Assembly: GCF_001458395.1 (NCBI RefSeq)
Contig: NZ_CYSR01000020.1
Span: 37,739-101,738, forward strand
From: Leisingera aquaemixtae
GTDB lineage: Bacteria; Pseudomonadota; Alphaproteobacteria; Rhodobacterales; Rhodobacteraceae
Reading direction: 5' to 3'
Length of the DNA: 64,000 nucleotides
Shown here piece by piece: positions 8,608 through 16,727 of the stretch (the first letter of the stretch is position 1; the number at the start of each line of letters is the position of its first letter). The notes under the pieces are model-generated. The model had not been told where the DNA came from and searched no databases. It saw only the letters and a program-made list of their open reading frames with translations. The position numbers were made by a program, and so were the translations under genes.

Positions 8608-10668
8608 ATGAACATGGAAGCCCAGATCGAGAGTGCCACCGACATCCGCGCCTCCGCGCGGCCGACCAACCTGAACGCCGGGCTGGAGCCGCTGGCGGCA
8701 TATGCCCGCAAGGCGCAGCGGCTGGATACCGCGCTGGCCGCCCTTGCCGGGGTGTCGGGCGAGCGGGTCCGGCGCAGCCTGGCCCGGCTGCAGGCGGAAC
8801 TCGCCGCGTTCGAGCCCAGCGTCACCCTGCTGGGGCAGGTGAAATCCGGCAAGACCTCCCTGGTGAACGCCATGGCAGGCTGGGCCGACCTGCTGCCCTC
8901 CGACGTCAATCCCTGGACCTCGGTTGTCACCTCATTGCACCTGGAACCGGACGGGACCCGCACCGAAAACAAGGCCAGCTTCCAGTTCATGACCGAGGAC
9001 GAATGGGACCGGCTGACCACCAAAGGCGGCCGCATCGGTGAAATGGCGGGCCGCGCAGGCGCCGGCAGCGAGCTGCAGAAGATCCGCGCCCAGATCGAGG
9101 AGATGCGCGAACGCTCCCGCCAGCGGCTGGGCCGCAAGTTCGAACTCCTGATGGGGCAGAAGCACGATTACGGCTATTTCGACAAGAACCTGATCGAACG
9201 CTACATCTGCCTCGGCGACGACTTCGGCGGCGAAGAGCCGGGCGGCGCGGACGAACAGGGCCGCTTTGCCGACATCACCCGCGCCGCCGATCTGTACCTG
9301 AACTGCCAGAGCGTGCCGCACCGCCTCTGCCTGCGCGACACGCCGGGCGTAAACGACACCTTCATGATGCGCGAGCAGATCACCATCCAGGCGATCCGCG
9401 ACAGCCGCATCTGCGTGGTGGTGCTGTCGGCGGGCCAGGCGCTCACCTCGGTCGATATGGGGCTGATCCGGATGATCTCCAGCCTCAAATCGCGCGAGGT
9501 GGTGATCTTCGTCAACCGCATCGACGAACTGGCCGACCCCGCAAACCAGGTGGCCGAGATCGAGGCCAGCATCCGCCAGACCCTGCAAGCGCACCACGGC
9601 CCGCAGGAGGCCACCATCCTGTTCGGCAGCGCCTATTGGGCCAACAAGGTGCTGACCGGCGGGCTGGAGGATATGGATCCGGCCAGCTCCGCCGCGCTGC
9701 TCAGCTGGGCCGAGGCGTCGGTCAACGCGTCCCACGCCAAGGCCACCGCCCAGAACATGGTGTGGGAGCTGTCGGGCATCCCGGCCCTGAACCGCGCGGT
9801 CTCCGAACGCATCGCCGCCGACCTCGGCACCCCGCTGCTGACGCGCATTGCCGCCTCCGCCACCACGGCCGCCACCGGCCAGCAGGCCGCCAACGCGGTC
9901 CTGGTGCAGGGCGAGGGCAGCGGCGGCGGCGCCAACCTGCACGACGTCCGCACCGCTTTCGAGGATCTGTGCCAGAGCCACCTTGAGGCGCTGGAGGCGG
10001 AGGCGGGCCAGGTGCTCGACGCCTTCCGCGACCGCGCCGACCGGGCGCATGCCACCTTTACCGACCGCGCCACCCACGCGCTGATCGACCATCTGGAGAA
10101 ATGGGGCGAGGACTGCCATTGGGAATACGACCCGGCCGGGCTGCGGATGCTGCTGCGCTCTGCCTACTCGGTGATGGCCAGCCGCCTGCAATCCGCCGCG
10201 CAGACCCGCTACGAGGCCGCGGTGCAGGATGTGGCAGAGCTGCTGTATGACGGCTTCGGCCCGGCGGTCGAGGGCATCCAGCTGGCGGTGCCCGAGGTGC
10301 CCCAGCCCGCCTCGCCGGTGGCGCTGGCGCAGTCCATCGCACTGGATTTCAACGACAGCTGGTGGGCCTCCTGGTGGCGCCGCACCCGCGGCTACAAGGC
10401 CTTTGCCAAACAGTTCCGCAGCCTGGTCGCTGGCGAGACAGAGGATTTCATGACCCAGCTCAAGACCGTGCAGACCGCGGACGCCCGCGCCGCCATCCTC
10501 GCCCGGCTGCAGGGCTTCTTCGACGATCAGCGCGACATCCTGCTGGAAATCGCCGACTGCCGCCGCGGCGGCGGCGACATGCAGGCGCTGTTTGCCGGCG
10601 ATGAGGCCCGCCGCCGCCAGACCCAGACCGCCACCGCCTTGGAAACCCTCAGGAGCTTCACCGCATGA
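8608..10668 (+). CDS. Dynamin-family GTPase
   Basis: Large GTPase of the bacterial dynamin-like type, 686 aa. G1 is GQVKSGKTS (76-84), G3 is DTPGV (from Asp244), and G4 is NRID (from Asn303). Between G1 and G3 is a long helical insertion rich in Arg/Glu (about residues 140-190). The C-terminal half is helical and includes a Trp-rich basic stretch, SWWASWWRRTRGYKAF near residues 585-600, which could be a membrane-binding paddle. Bacterial dynamin-like proteins often occur as adjacent pairs and act in membrane remodelling; here the pair is this gene and the next. A 58-bp gap separates it from the previous gene and it overlaps the next by 4 bp (ATGA). Confidence 0.85.
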   Translation: MNMEAQIESATDIRASARPTNLNAGLEPLAAYARKAQRLDTALAALAGVSGERVRRSLARLQAELAAFEPSVTLLGQVKSGKTSLVNAMAGWADLLPSDVNPWTSVVTSLHLEPDGTRTENKASFQFMTEDEWDRLTTKGGRIGEMAGRAGAGSELQKIRAQIEEMRERSRQRLGRKFELLMGQKHDYGYFDKNLIERYICLGDDFGGEEPGGADEQGRFADITRAADLYLNCQSVPHRLCLRDTPGVNDTFMMREQITIQAIRDSRICVVVLSAGQALTSVDMGLIRMISSLKSREVVIFVNRIDELADPANQVAEIEASIRQTLQAHHGPQEATILFGSAYWANKVLTGGLEDMDPASSAALLSWAEASVNASHAKATAQNMVWELSGIPALNRAVSERIAADLGTPLLTRIAASATTAATGQQAANAVLVQGEGSGGGANLHDVRTAFEDLCQSHLEALEAEAGQVLDAFRDRADRAHATFTDRATHALIDHLEKWGEDCHWEYDPAGLRMLLRSAYSVMASRLQSAAQTRYEAAVQDVAELLYDGFGPAVEGIQLAVPEVPQPASPVALAQSIALDFNDSWWASWWRRTRGYKAFAKQFRSLVAGETEDFMTQLKTVQTADARAAILARLQGFFDDQRDILLEIADCRRGGGDMQALFAGDEARRRQTQTATALETLRSFTA

Positions 10669-11651
10669 CCCAGCACACCGCCATTCCTGCCCCCCTCGCT
10701 CCAGACGCGGCCCCGGCGCGCAAGCCCCGCCTGGCGCTGATGGGGGAATTCAGCGCCGGCAAAAGCACCCTGACCAACCTGCTGGCCGGCCGCGCCCCGC
10801 TCCCCACACGCGTCACCGCCACCCGGCTGCCGCCGGTCTGGCTGTCGCACGGGCCGGAGGGCGCCAGCCTCACCGGCACCGACGGCAGCGAAACCCCGGT
10901 GCCGCTGGAGGACATCGCCGCGGCACCGCTGGAAAGCACCGCACTGATCCGCCTGACCCTGCCCGCCGAGGCGCTGGAGCTGTGCGATCTGATCGACATG
11001 CCCGGCATCTCCGACCCGAACATGCCCGCCAGCGTCTGGCAGGCCCTGCTGCCCGAGGTCGACAGCGTGATCTGGTGCACCCATGCCACCCAGGCCTGGC
11101 GCCAGTCCGAAGCCGCCGCGTGGGAGGAGATCTCCAGCCGCCTCAGCGGCCCCAGCACCCTGCTGATCACCCACTTCGACAAGCTGCGCAATCCCCGCGA
11201 CCAGGACCGCGTGCTGCGCCGCGTGCAAAAGGAAACCGGCGATGCCTTCAACGCCATCTTCCCGCTGTCGCTCAGCCAGGCGCTAACCGCGGGCGAGGAT
11301 ATGGAAGCATGGAAGACCAGCGGCGCCGACCGCTTTGCCGAATATTTGGTGGATCTGCTGCTGAACTGGGCAGAGCCCGGCCGCCGCCCGGCCCAGGCCG
11401 CAGCCCCGGCCCAGCCCCAGTCTGCCCCGCAAACCGCACCGCAAGCGGGCGGAGGTCCGCGCGCCGAAGTGCTGGATTTCGGCAGCAAGCGCGAGGCCGC
11501 CGCCCAGGCCCAGACACAGGCGCAGGCGCAGACAGCCGCCGGCAGCGCCGATCCCGCCAGCCGGGTGATGCCGCGCCGCGTCGCCCCGCCGGCCAAGCGC
11601 AGCCAGCGCCCAGGCCGCGCCCGCCCCGAACCCCAGCCCGCCGGAGACTGA
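10665..11651 (+). CDS. Second dynamin-like GTPase, shorter
   Basis: GTPase of 328 aa with intact motifs: G1 GEFSAGKST (27-35), G3 DMPGI (from Asp111) and G4 THFDK (169-173). Switch I probably contains TRVTATRLPP. The C-terminal 100 residues are low-complexity Ala/Gln/Pro and end in a basic tail (AKRSQRPGRARP). It lacks the long helical stalk of the preceding protein, so it may be its regulatory partner. ATGA overlap with the upstream gene indicates translational coupling. Confidence 0.85.
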   Translation: MTQHTAIPAPLAPDAAPARKPRLALMGEFSAGKSTLTNLLAGRAPLPTRVTATRLPPVWLSHGPEGASLTGTDGSETPVPLEDIAAAPLESTALIRLTLPAEALELCDLIDMPGISDPNMPASVWQALLPEVDSVIWCTHATQAWRQSEAAAWEEISSRLSGPSTLLITHFDKLRNPRDQDRVLRRVQKETGDAFNAIFPLSLSQALTAGEDMEAWKTSGADRFAEYLVDLLLNWAEPGRRPAQAAAPAQPQSAPQTAPQAGGGPRAEVLDFGSKREAAAQAQTQAQAQTAAGSADPASRVMPRRVAPPAKRSQRPGRARPEPQPAGD

Positions 11652-11708
11652 CACCGCCATGCCAGCCGCTGCCGCCCCGGATTGCCCGCGCCGCGAAGGA
11701 GACCCAAG

Positions 11709-12092
11709 GTGACGCTTGCCCGCCAGCTCGACACCCTGCGCCAAAGCGCGGACGGCTGCCGCCTGGCGGCCTTCGGCGATCTGGGCGCCAGCATCGTCCT
11801 GCGCAGCAGCAGCGCCGCCAGCGACCCGCGGGAATACCTCGACGCGCTGTGCCAGCAGGCCCGCCGCGGCTTCCTGATGCTCGACGCCGCGGTGCAGGCC
11901 GGGCCGGAGGCAGCGTGCCCGCCCGCCGATGACATCCTGATGCTGGTCCCGGGCGAGGCCCGCCTCTGCATCCGCGCGCCCGATGGCTCCGGCGACGCGC
12001 TCTTGTGCGTCTGCAGCGACGCGGACACCGCCGCCCGCCTGGCGGCACCTGCGCGGGCGCTGCTGGCCGGTCTCGGCGGGGGCGCAGAATGA
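11709..12092 (+). CDS. Small protein, possibly Roadblock/LC7-like
   Basis: 127 aa, no signal peptide or membrane segment. Predicted alternation of helix, two strands, helix and three strands (LGASIVLRS, then DDILMLVPG, RLCIRAP, ALLCVCSD) resembles a Roadblock/LC7 fold, the fold of MglB-type GTPase-activating proteins, which would fit its position directly after three GTPase genes. Sequence similarity is too weak to be sure. The GTG start at 11709 is preceded by AAGGAG at 7 nt. It overlaps the next gene by 4 bp. Confidence 0.55.
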   Translation: MTLARQLDTLRQSADGCRLAAFGDLGASIVLRSSSAASDPREYLDALCQQARRGFLMLDAAVQAGPEAACPPADDILMLVPGEARLCIRAPDGSGDALLCVCSDADTAARLAAPARALLAGLGGGAE

Positions 12093-12871
12093 CCAGCCCC
12101 GCCCGCCAGCTCCCCGGCGCAAAGCCCGCCCCGGACGCGCTGCACCAGGCGCTGCGGCAGCTGGCGCAGCCGGTGCAGGCGCTGACTGCCCAGGCGCAGC
12201 GCGCCGCCGCGGGGCAGGAACCGCTGCTGCCTGCCCTGCTGCGCGAAATCGGGGAAACCGTGCTGCCGCGCGAAATCACCCTTTGCATCGGCCAGACCCC
12301 CGCCGCCGTTCTCACCGCCGCCCACCGCAGGCTCGCAGGCCTCAGCCTGGGCGGCACGGCGGAGGCGGGCGCCGCGCCGGAGGACCCCGCCGCCGCCGCC
12401 CGGCTGTTTGCCGCCCGGCTGCGCCGGCTGGAGGCGCAGGCCGCAAGCGCCGGCATCACTTTCCGCCGCCGCCCCTGCGCAGCGCCGCAGGGCGCAGGCA
12501 GCTGCACCGCCGCCCAGCTGCAGGAAGCGCTCGCCGCTGCCAGCCGCAGCCCGCTCGGCACGCTGCGCAGCGCCGCCGCGGCGCAGGCCCTGGCGTGGAT
12601 CCATTGCCCTGCCGGTGCGCAGGCGCCGGTCAGCGGCGGCCCTGCCCCCCTGCTGCAACAGCTGCAGGCGGTCCGCAGCGCCTTTGCCGCCAGCGCCGCC
12701 CGCCCGGGATCGGCCAGAATGCCCGCCCACAGGCCCGACTGCCTGCTGCTGCCGGTCTCGCCTAATCTGCGCATCCTGGCCGCCGCCCATGAGGATGAGC
12801 TGCTGCTTCTGGCGCTGCCGCCCGGGGCCGTCCCCGGCCTGATCGAGACCTGGGACGCCCTGTTCTCCTGA
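12089..12871 (+). CDS. Orphan protein ending the kinase/GTPase operon
   Basis: 260 aa, very Ala-rich, no recognised domain, no signal peptide. Two hydrophobic strands near the C-terminus (CLLLPVS, then ELLLLALPPG) resemble the pattern of the preceding small protein, with a helical region before them. ATGA overlap with the upstream gene shows it belongs to the operon, of which it is the last gene: the next gene is convergent 21 bp away. Function unknown. Confidence 0.7.
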   Translation: MTSPARQLPGAKPAPDALHQALRQLAQPVQALTAQAQRAAAGQEPLLPALLREIGETVLPREITLCIGQTPAAVLTAAHRRLAGLSLGGTAEAGAAPEDPAAAARLFAARLRRLEAQAASAGITFRRRPCAAPQGAGSCTAAQLQEALAAASRSPLGTLRSAAAAQALAWIHCPAGAQAPVSGGPAPLLQQLQAVRSAFAASAARPGSARMPAHRPDCLLLPVSPNLRILAAAHEDELLLLALPPGAVPGLIETWDALFS

Positions 12872-12892
12872 CGTCTTCTGCCCCGGCACGGC

Positions 12893-13423
12893 TCAGACCG
12901 TGCAGCCCGCCGGGCCGCAGCCGCCCGCGGGTCCGGCCCCGTCCGGCGCGGCGTCCGACGCCGCCGGCGCGTCCTCCGCCATCAGCGCGGCAATTTCCGC
13001 CCCCAGCCGCAGCTCCGAAACCTCGCCGAAGTGATGCGCCCGCAACTCCCCGTCCCTGCCGATCAGCAGCAGGCTCGGGGTGCCGCGCATCCCGTAGGCC
13101 TCCATCGTGCGCGGCATCGGCCCGCCGCCGGGCCGGTCCACCCCCACCGGAAAGGTGATCCGGTATTCCTGCAGAAACGCCGCCAGCGACACCGGCGTCA
13201 TCGCCGCGTGATGCTCAAACACCGTGTGCAGCCCCAGCACCGCCACCCGGTCCTGCGGAAAAGCCGCCCGCACCTTCTGCGCCAGCGGCAGCCCGTGGCG
13301 CACACAGCCCGGGCACAGCATCTGAAACGCCTCGATCACCACCACCCTGCCCCGCAGCGACTGCAGGGTGACGGGACCGGGGCTGTTGAACCACTGCACG
13401 GTATCAAGTTCGGGTGCGGGCAT
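12893..13423 (-). CDS. Thioredoxin-fold (TlpA/AhpC-like) redox protein with CPGC motif
   Basis: 176 aa, no signal peptide, so probably cytoplasmic. The redox motif CPGC is at Cys37-Cys40 in FQMLCPGCVRHG, and the cis-Pro region is RGTPSLLLIGRDG. The C-terminus ends with a Gly/Cys tail (GGCGPAGCTV) that could bind a metal or form a second disulfide. AAGGAG lies 7 nt before the ATG. It follows the secreted-protein gene by 76 bp on the same strand and is probably co-transcribed with it. Confidence 0.8.
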   Translation of the reverse strand: MPAPELDTVQWFNSPGPVTLQSLRGRVVVIEAFQMLCPGCVRHGLPLAQKVRAAFPQDRVAVLGLHTVFEHHAAMTPVSLAAFLQEYRITFPVGVDRPGGGPMPRTMEAYGMRGTPSLLLIGRDGELRAHHFGEVSELRLGAEIAALMAEDAPAASDAAPDGAGPAGGCGPAGCTV

Positions 13424-13499
13424 GTCTGTCTCCTTGTCTCCGCTCGGTCACAGGCGCCGCCCCGGCCCGCCCGCCAAGGGGCCGCCGGGGCAACAGGGG

Positions 13500-14255
13500 T
13501 CACAGCTTGCCCGGCAGGCTCAGATCGCCGGAAGCCACATCGAACACATCGGTGACACACAGCAGCGGCGCGTGGATATCCGCGTTCACCCGCAAGGCCG
13601 CCGTCACCCCGTCATAGGCCGCGCCCTCCAGCGCCACCTCCCGGCCAAAGGCCGCTGTCACCGCAATCTCCGGCCCGTCGAACACCGGCGAGAATCCGGG
13701 GCTGTCGAGGAAGATCGGGAACCCGGGCCAGGTCGCAGGCAGCTGCGGCGTCTCGCCTTCCGGAATGTCGCGCACCGCCAGCGCGCCAGGGCCGCAGGCT
13801 TCAGCCGGGGCCAGCACCACCCAATGGCTGTGCCAGACCACCCCGTCATTGGCCGGGTCGCCGTCCTGGTTCTCGTCATACAGGGGCGTGTCGTCGAAAT
13901 CCGGGTGGCTGGTCGCCGCCAGCGCCAGAATGCCGGTGCCGCCCTCGAACCCGACTGCAGACGGGTCCAGCGAGGTCGGCCAGACATAAGACAGCACCCC
14001 TGCCCCGCCCACGGCGCCCGTTGCCTCCGGCACCTCGGCGCCTGCGGTCCCGTTGGTGGTCATGTGAAAGGTCACCAGGTTGCCCTTGCGGTGCGCATGT
14101 GCCGCCAGAATGTCAAAAGCCGCCCGCGTCCCGTCCGCCGATGCCGCCGACAGCACAGCGCCGTCCTGATCCGCCGCGCGGCCGTGGCCCTCATCTGCCA
14201 AAGCTGCGCTAGCTGCCAGCATCAGCGCCGCGCCCGAAATAAGTGAAATCCGCAT
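13500..14255 (-). CDS. Secreted protein of unknown function
   Basis: 251 aa with a clear Sec signal peptide (ISLISGAALMLAASAALA, cleavage near ALA/DEG). The mature part contains a calcium-loop-like Asp-rich segment (DENQDGDPANDG), a WHSHW motif and a hydrophobic beta-rich remainder; I do not recognise the family. The ATG at 14255 is chosen because the signal peptide begins there and GGAGA lies 6 nt upstream; the frame is open for 21 codons before it. First gene of a probable two-gene operon with the thioredoxin-like gene. Two copies of a regulatory-looking repeat lie 40-85 bp upstream. Confidence 0.75.
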   Translation of the reverse strand: MRISLISGAALMLAASAALADEGHGRAADQDGAVLSAASADGTRAAFDILAAHAHRKGNLVTFHMTTNGTAGAEVPEATGAVGGAGVLSYVWPTSLDPSAVGFEGGTGILALAATSHPDFDDTPLYDENQDGDPANDGVVWHSHWVVLAPAEACGPGALAVRDIPEGETPQLPATWPGFPIFLDSPGFSPVFDGPEIAVTAAFGREVALEGAAYDGVTAALRVNADIHAPLLCVTDVFDVASGDLSLPGKL

Positions 14256-14295
14256 TGCAGTGTCTCCGTTATGTCCTTCGTGATGCTCCTTGTAG

Positions 14296-14339
14296 TTTCG
14301 AGTCGCTATCCTTTGCAAGAATTATTTCGACTCGCTACC
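14296..14339. promoter_or_regulatory. Tandem candidate operator, also found at the marR-like promoter at 59.36 kb
   Basis: Two direct copies, TTTCGAGTCGCTATC (14296-14310) and TTTCGACTCGCTACC (14325-14339), start 29 bp apart with the palindromic hexamer TTGCAA (14313-14318) between them. Leftward, TTGCAA could be a -35 element with the first copy in the spacer before TACAAG (14294-14289). The sequence is shared with the promoter of the MarR-like gene at 58804-59346 (see findings), so it may be that regulator's binding site. Confidence 0.5.
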
Positions 14340-14448
14340 TTCAGGCCCGCACCACGCCCGCAGCCGGGCAGGCACACAGAAACTACCGCCGTGCGCCACC
14401 GCACGGCGGAGCTGTCAGATCATCCCGGAAATACGGCGCAGGCGGCGC

Positions 14449-14781
14449 TTACGCCCCAGGCGCCTTGTAGGCGCCGGCAATGCCGCTGGCCTTCTTCTGC
14501 ATCTCGAGGAATTCGTCCGCGGTAAAGGCCCGCACGGTCCTGAGGTTGCTGACCGCACCGCTGGCGCCCACCGCCAGCAAGCCCGCCAGCAGGGCCGACA
14601 CATCGTCAATGTTCACATGGATGGCAAAATCGCTGTCCCCCGTGGTCAGGAAAAAGCTTTCCTGGGTGCCGCCCGCCGCTTCGACCAAAGCACGGGACGC
14701 AGCTTCGCGGTCGCTGGGGCGATCAACCATCGCCTTCATGGCAGAGGCGGTATAACAACCGGTCACGATAAATCTTGGCAT
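14449..14781 (-). CDS. GYD-domain protein
   Basis: 110 aa. The sequence pattern (PRFIVTGCYTASAMKAMVD at the start, then DFAIHVNID and a hydrophobic core) fits the GYD family of small ferredoxin-like-fold proteins, whose function is not established. The ATG at 14781 has GGGAGA upstream; the open frame extends another 37 codons but without a ribosome site. It stands alone between the secreted-protein operon and mdeR. Confidence 0.7.
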   Translation of the reverse strand: MPRFIVTGCYTASAMKAMVDRPSDREAASRALVEAAGGTQESFFLTTGDSDFAIHVNIDDVSALLAGLLAVGASGAVSNLRTVRAFTADEFLEMQKKASGIAGAYKAPGA

Positions 14782-14930
14782 TCTGACTCTCCCTTGGGGT
14801 AAAAGGCGAGCCGTTTTCGGGCACGATGCCGGATCGTCCGGCCCGCATCCCCCCAAGCTGCCATGATACCACAAGACGGGGCCGTTTGGCATGCCAAACC
14901 GGGCAGCGGGCCGGCGCCTGCCCCTGCCGG

Positions 14931-15389
14931 TCAGGAGGCGGGCGGGAACACGGCTGTTTTCTTGACCGTGCCGTACACGAAACTGGTGTCGATCGAGGCG
15001 ATGCCGCCGATCGGGTGTATGCGGTTGCGGATGAAGCTTTCATAGGCTTCCAGGTCCGGCACCAGCACCCGCAGCTGGTAATCCATCGCCCCAGTCAGCA
15101 CATGGCACTCCAGCACCTCGTCCATCCGCCGCACGCGGCCTTCAAAGGACTGCACGTCGGTTTCATTGTGCCGCTCCAGCCGGATCCGAACAAACACGGT
15201 GATCGCCAGGCCATAGGCCGTGGCGTCCACATCGGCGCTGTAGCCGCGGATCACCCCGCTCGCCTCCAGGTTCCGCACCCGGCGCAGGCAGGGCGAGGGC
15301 GACAGGTTCACCGCCTCGGCCAGATCCTGATTGGTCATCCGCCCGTCGCGCTGCAAGGCGCGGATGATCTGTCTGTCTTTGCTGTCCAT
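14931..15389 (-). CDS. mdeR: Lrp/AsnC-family regulator of the methionine gamma-lyase genes
   Basis: 152 aa. N-terminal helix-turn-helix (about residues 3-60; NLSPSPCLRRVRNLE is the recognition region) and C-terminal RAM ligand-binding domain (about 65-145). It is divergent from mdeA with a 113-bp spacer that contains an Lrp-like inverted repeat. The same arrangement, mdeR next to mdeA-mdeB, is known from Pseudomonas putida, where MdeR activates the lyase operon. The ATG at 15389 is the first residue of the canonical MDSKDRQII start; the frame is open further upstream but that part would cover the operator. Confidence 0.85.
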   Translation of the reverse strand: MDSKDRQIIRALQRDGRMTNQDLAEAVNLSPSPCLRRVRNLEASGVIRGYSADVDATAYGLAITVFVRIRLERHNETDVQSFEGRVRRMDEVLECHVLTGAMDYQLRVLVPDLEAYESFIRNRIHPIGGIASIDTSFVYGTVKKTAVFPPAS

Positions 15390-15407
15390 GCGGTCCCCGA
15401 TTGGCAG

Positions 15408-15441
15408 ATTATGCCAAAATCTACTCACATGCTGGCATAAT
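15408..15441. promoter_or_regulatory. Inverted-repeat operator between mdeR and mdeA
   Basis: Perfect 9-bp arms ATTATGCCA (15408-15416) and TGGCATAAT (15433-15441) with a 16-bp centre. TTGGCA recurs at 15401 and 15441. AT-rich and dyad-symmetric in the way typical of Lrp/AsnC sites; most likely bound by MdeR. Confidence 0.6.
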
Positions 15442-15502
15442 TGGCAATCCATCACTCTCCGGGCAGGCGCAATATGGCAGCAACACAGATCAGGAGCCCG
15501 AC

Positions 15503-16705
15503 ATGAAACGTTCCGCAGGATTTGCCACCCGCGCCATTCACCACGCCTACAACCCGCAGGACCACGACGGGGCGCTGACCCCGCCGCTGCACCTGACATC
15601 GACCTTCACGTTTGAGACCGCCGAAGCCGGCGGCGAGATGTTCGCGGGCGAGCGTCAGGGCCATATCTACAGCCGCATCTCCAACCCCACCTGCGACCTG
15701 CTGGAACAGCGCATCGCGGTGCTGGAAGGCGCAGAGGCGGGCCTGGCCCTGTCCAGCGGCATGGGCGCGATCACCGCGGTTCTATGGACGCTGCTGTCGC
15801 CCGGCGACGAGGTGATCGTCGACAAGACGCTCTACGGCTGCACCTTCGCCTTCATGCGCCACGGCCTGGCGAAATGGGGCGTCACCATCACCCATGTCGA
15901 CATGACCGACCCGGAAAACCTGCGCGCCGCGGTGTCGGAGAAAACCCGCGTGGTCTATTTCGAGACTCCGGCCAACCCCAACATGCGGCTGGTCGACATT
16001 GCCGCCAGCTCTGAGATCGCCCATGCGGCGGGCGCCACGGTGGTGGTCGACAACACCTATGCCACCCCCTACCTGACCCGCCCGATCGAACACGGCGCCG
16101 ACATCGTGCTGCACTCCGCCACCAAGTATCTGGGCGGCCACGGCGATGTGGTGGCCGGTCTGGTCGCGGGCACCGCCGAGCAGATCGCCGAGATCCGCCT
16201 GGTTGGCATGAAGGACATGACCGGCGCGGTGATGGCGCCCTTCAACGCGATGCTGATCCTGCGCGGCATCAAGACGCTGAACCTGCGGATGGACCGCCAC
16301 TGCGCCACCGCCCGCACCGTCGCCGCCTATCTTGAGGCGCACCCCGCCGTCGGCGCGGTGTATTTCCCGGGCCTCGACAGCTTTGAACAGCACGGTATCG
16401 CGGAACGCCAGATGGACCAGCCCGGCGCCATGATCGCCTTCGAAGCCAAGGGCGGCCTGGCCGGCGGCATTGCCTTCATGAACCGGCTGGAGATGATCCA
16501 GCGCGCGGTGTCGCTGGGCGACGCCGAAACCCTGATCCAGCACCCGGCGTCGATGACCCACTCCACCTACACGCCTGAGGAACGCGCCGAGCACGGCATC
16601 AGCGACGGCCTCATCCGCCTGTCGGTCGGGCTGGAAGACGCCGAAGACATCATCGCCGACCTGGAGCAGGCCCTGGCCCCCGCCGCCCTGCAGGCCGCCG
16701 AGTAA
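15503..16705 (+). CDS. mdeA: Methionine gamma-lyase
   Basis: PLP enzyme that splits methionine into methanethiol, 2-oxobutyrate and ammonia; 400 aa, cytoplasmic, usually a tetramer. Cys/Met metabolism family features: YSRISNPT near the N-terminus (phosphate-binding Tyr/Arg of the neighbouring subunit), SSGMGAI, VVDNTYATPYL, and the PLP lysine Lys208 in HSATKYLGGH. The Cys in DKTLYGCTFAF sits where methionine gamma-lyases have their characteristic cysteine, which supports this over cystathionine gamma-lyase. AGGAG precedes the ATG. mdeB follows after 22 bp and would use the 2-oxobutyrate. Confidence 0.85.
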   Translation: MKRSAGFATRAIHHAYNPQDHDGALTPPLHLTSTFTFETAEAGGEMFAGERQGHIYSRISNPTCDLLEQRIAVLEGAEAGLALSSGMGAITAVLWTLLSPGDEVIVDKTLYGCTFAFMRHGLAKWGVTITHVDMTDPENLRAAVSEKTRVVYFETPANPNMRLVDIAASSEIAHAAGATVVVDNTYATPYLTRPIEHGADIVLHSATKYLGGHGDVVAGLVAGTAEQIAEIRLVGMKDMTGAVMAPFNAMLILRGIKTLNLRMDRHCATARTVAAYLEAHPAVGAVYFPGLDSFEQHGIAERQMDQPGAMIAFEAKGGLAGGIAFMNRLEMIQRAVSLGDAETLIQHPASMTHSTYTPEERAEHGISDGLIRLSVGLEDAEDIIADLEQALAPAALQAAE

Positions 16706-16727
16706 ACCGCCCCTCAAGGAGACCGCC

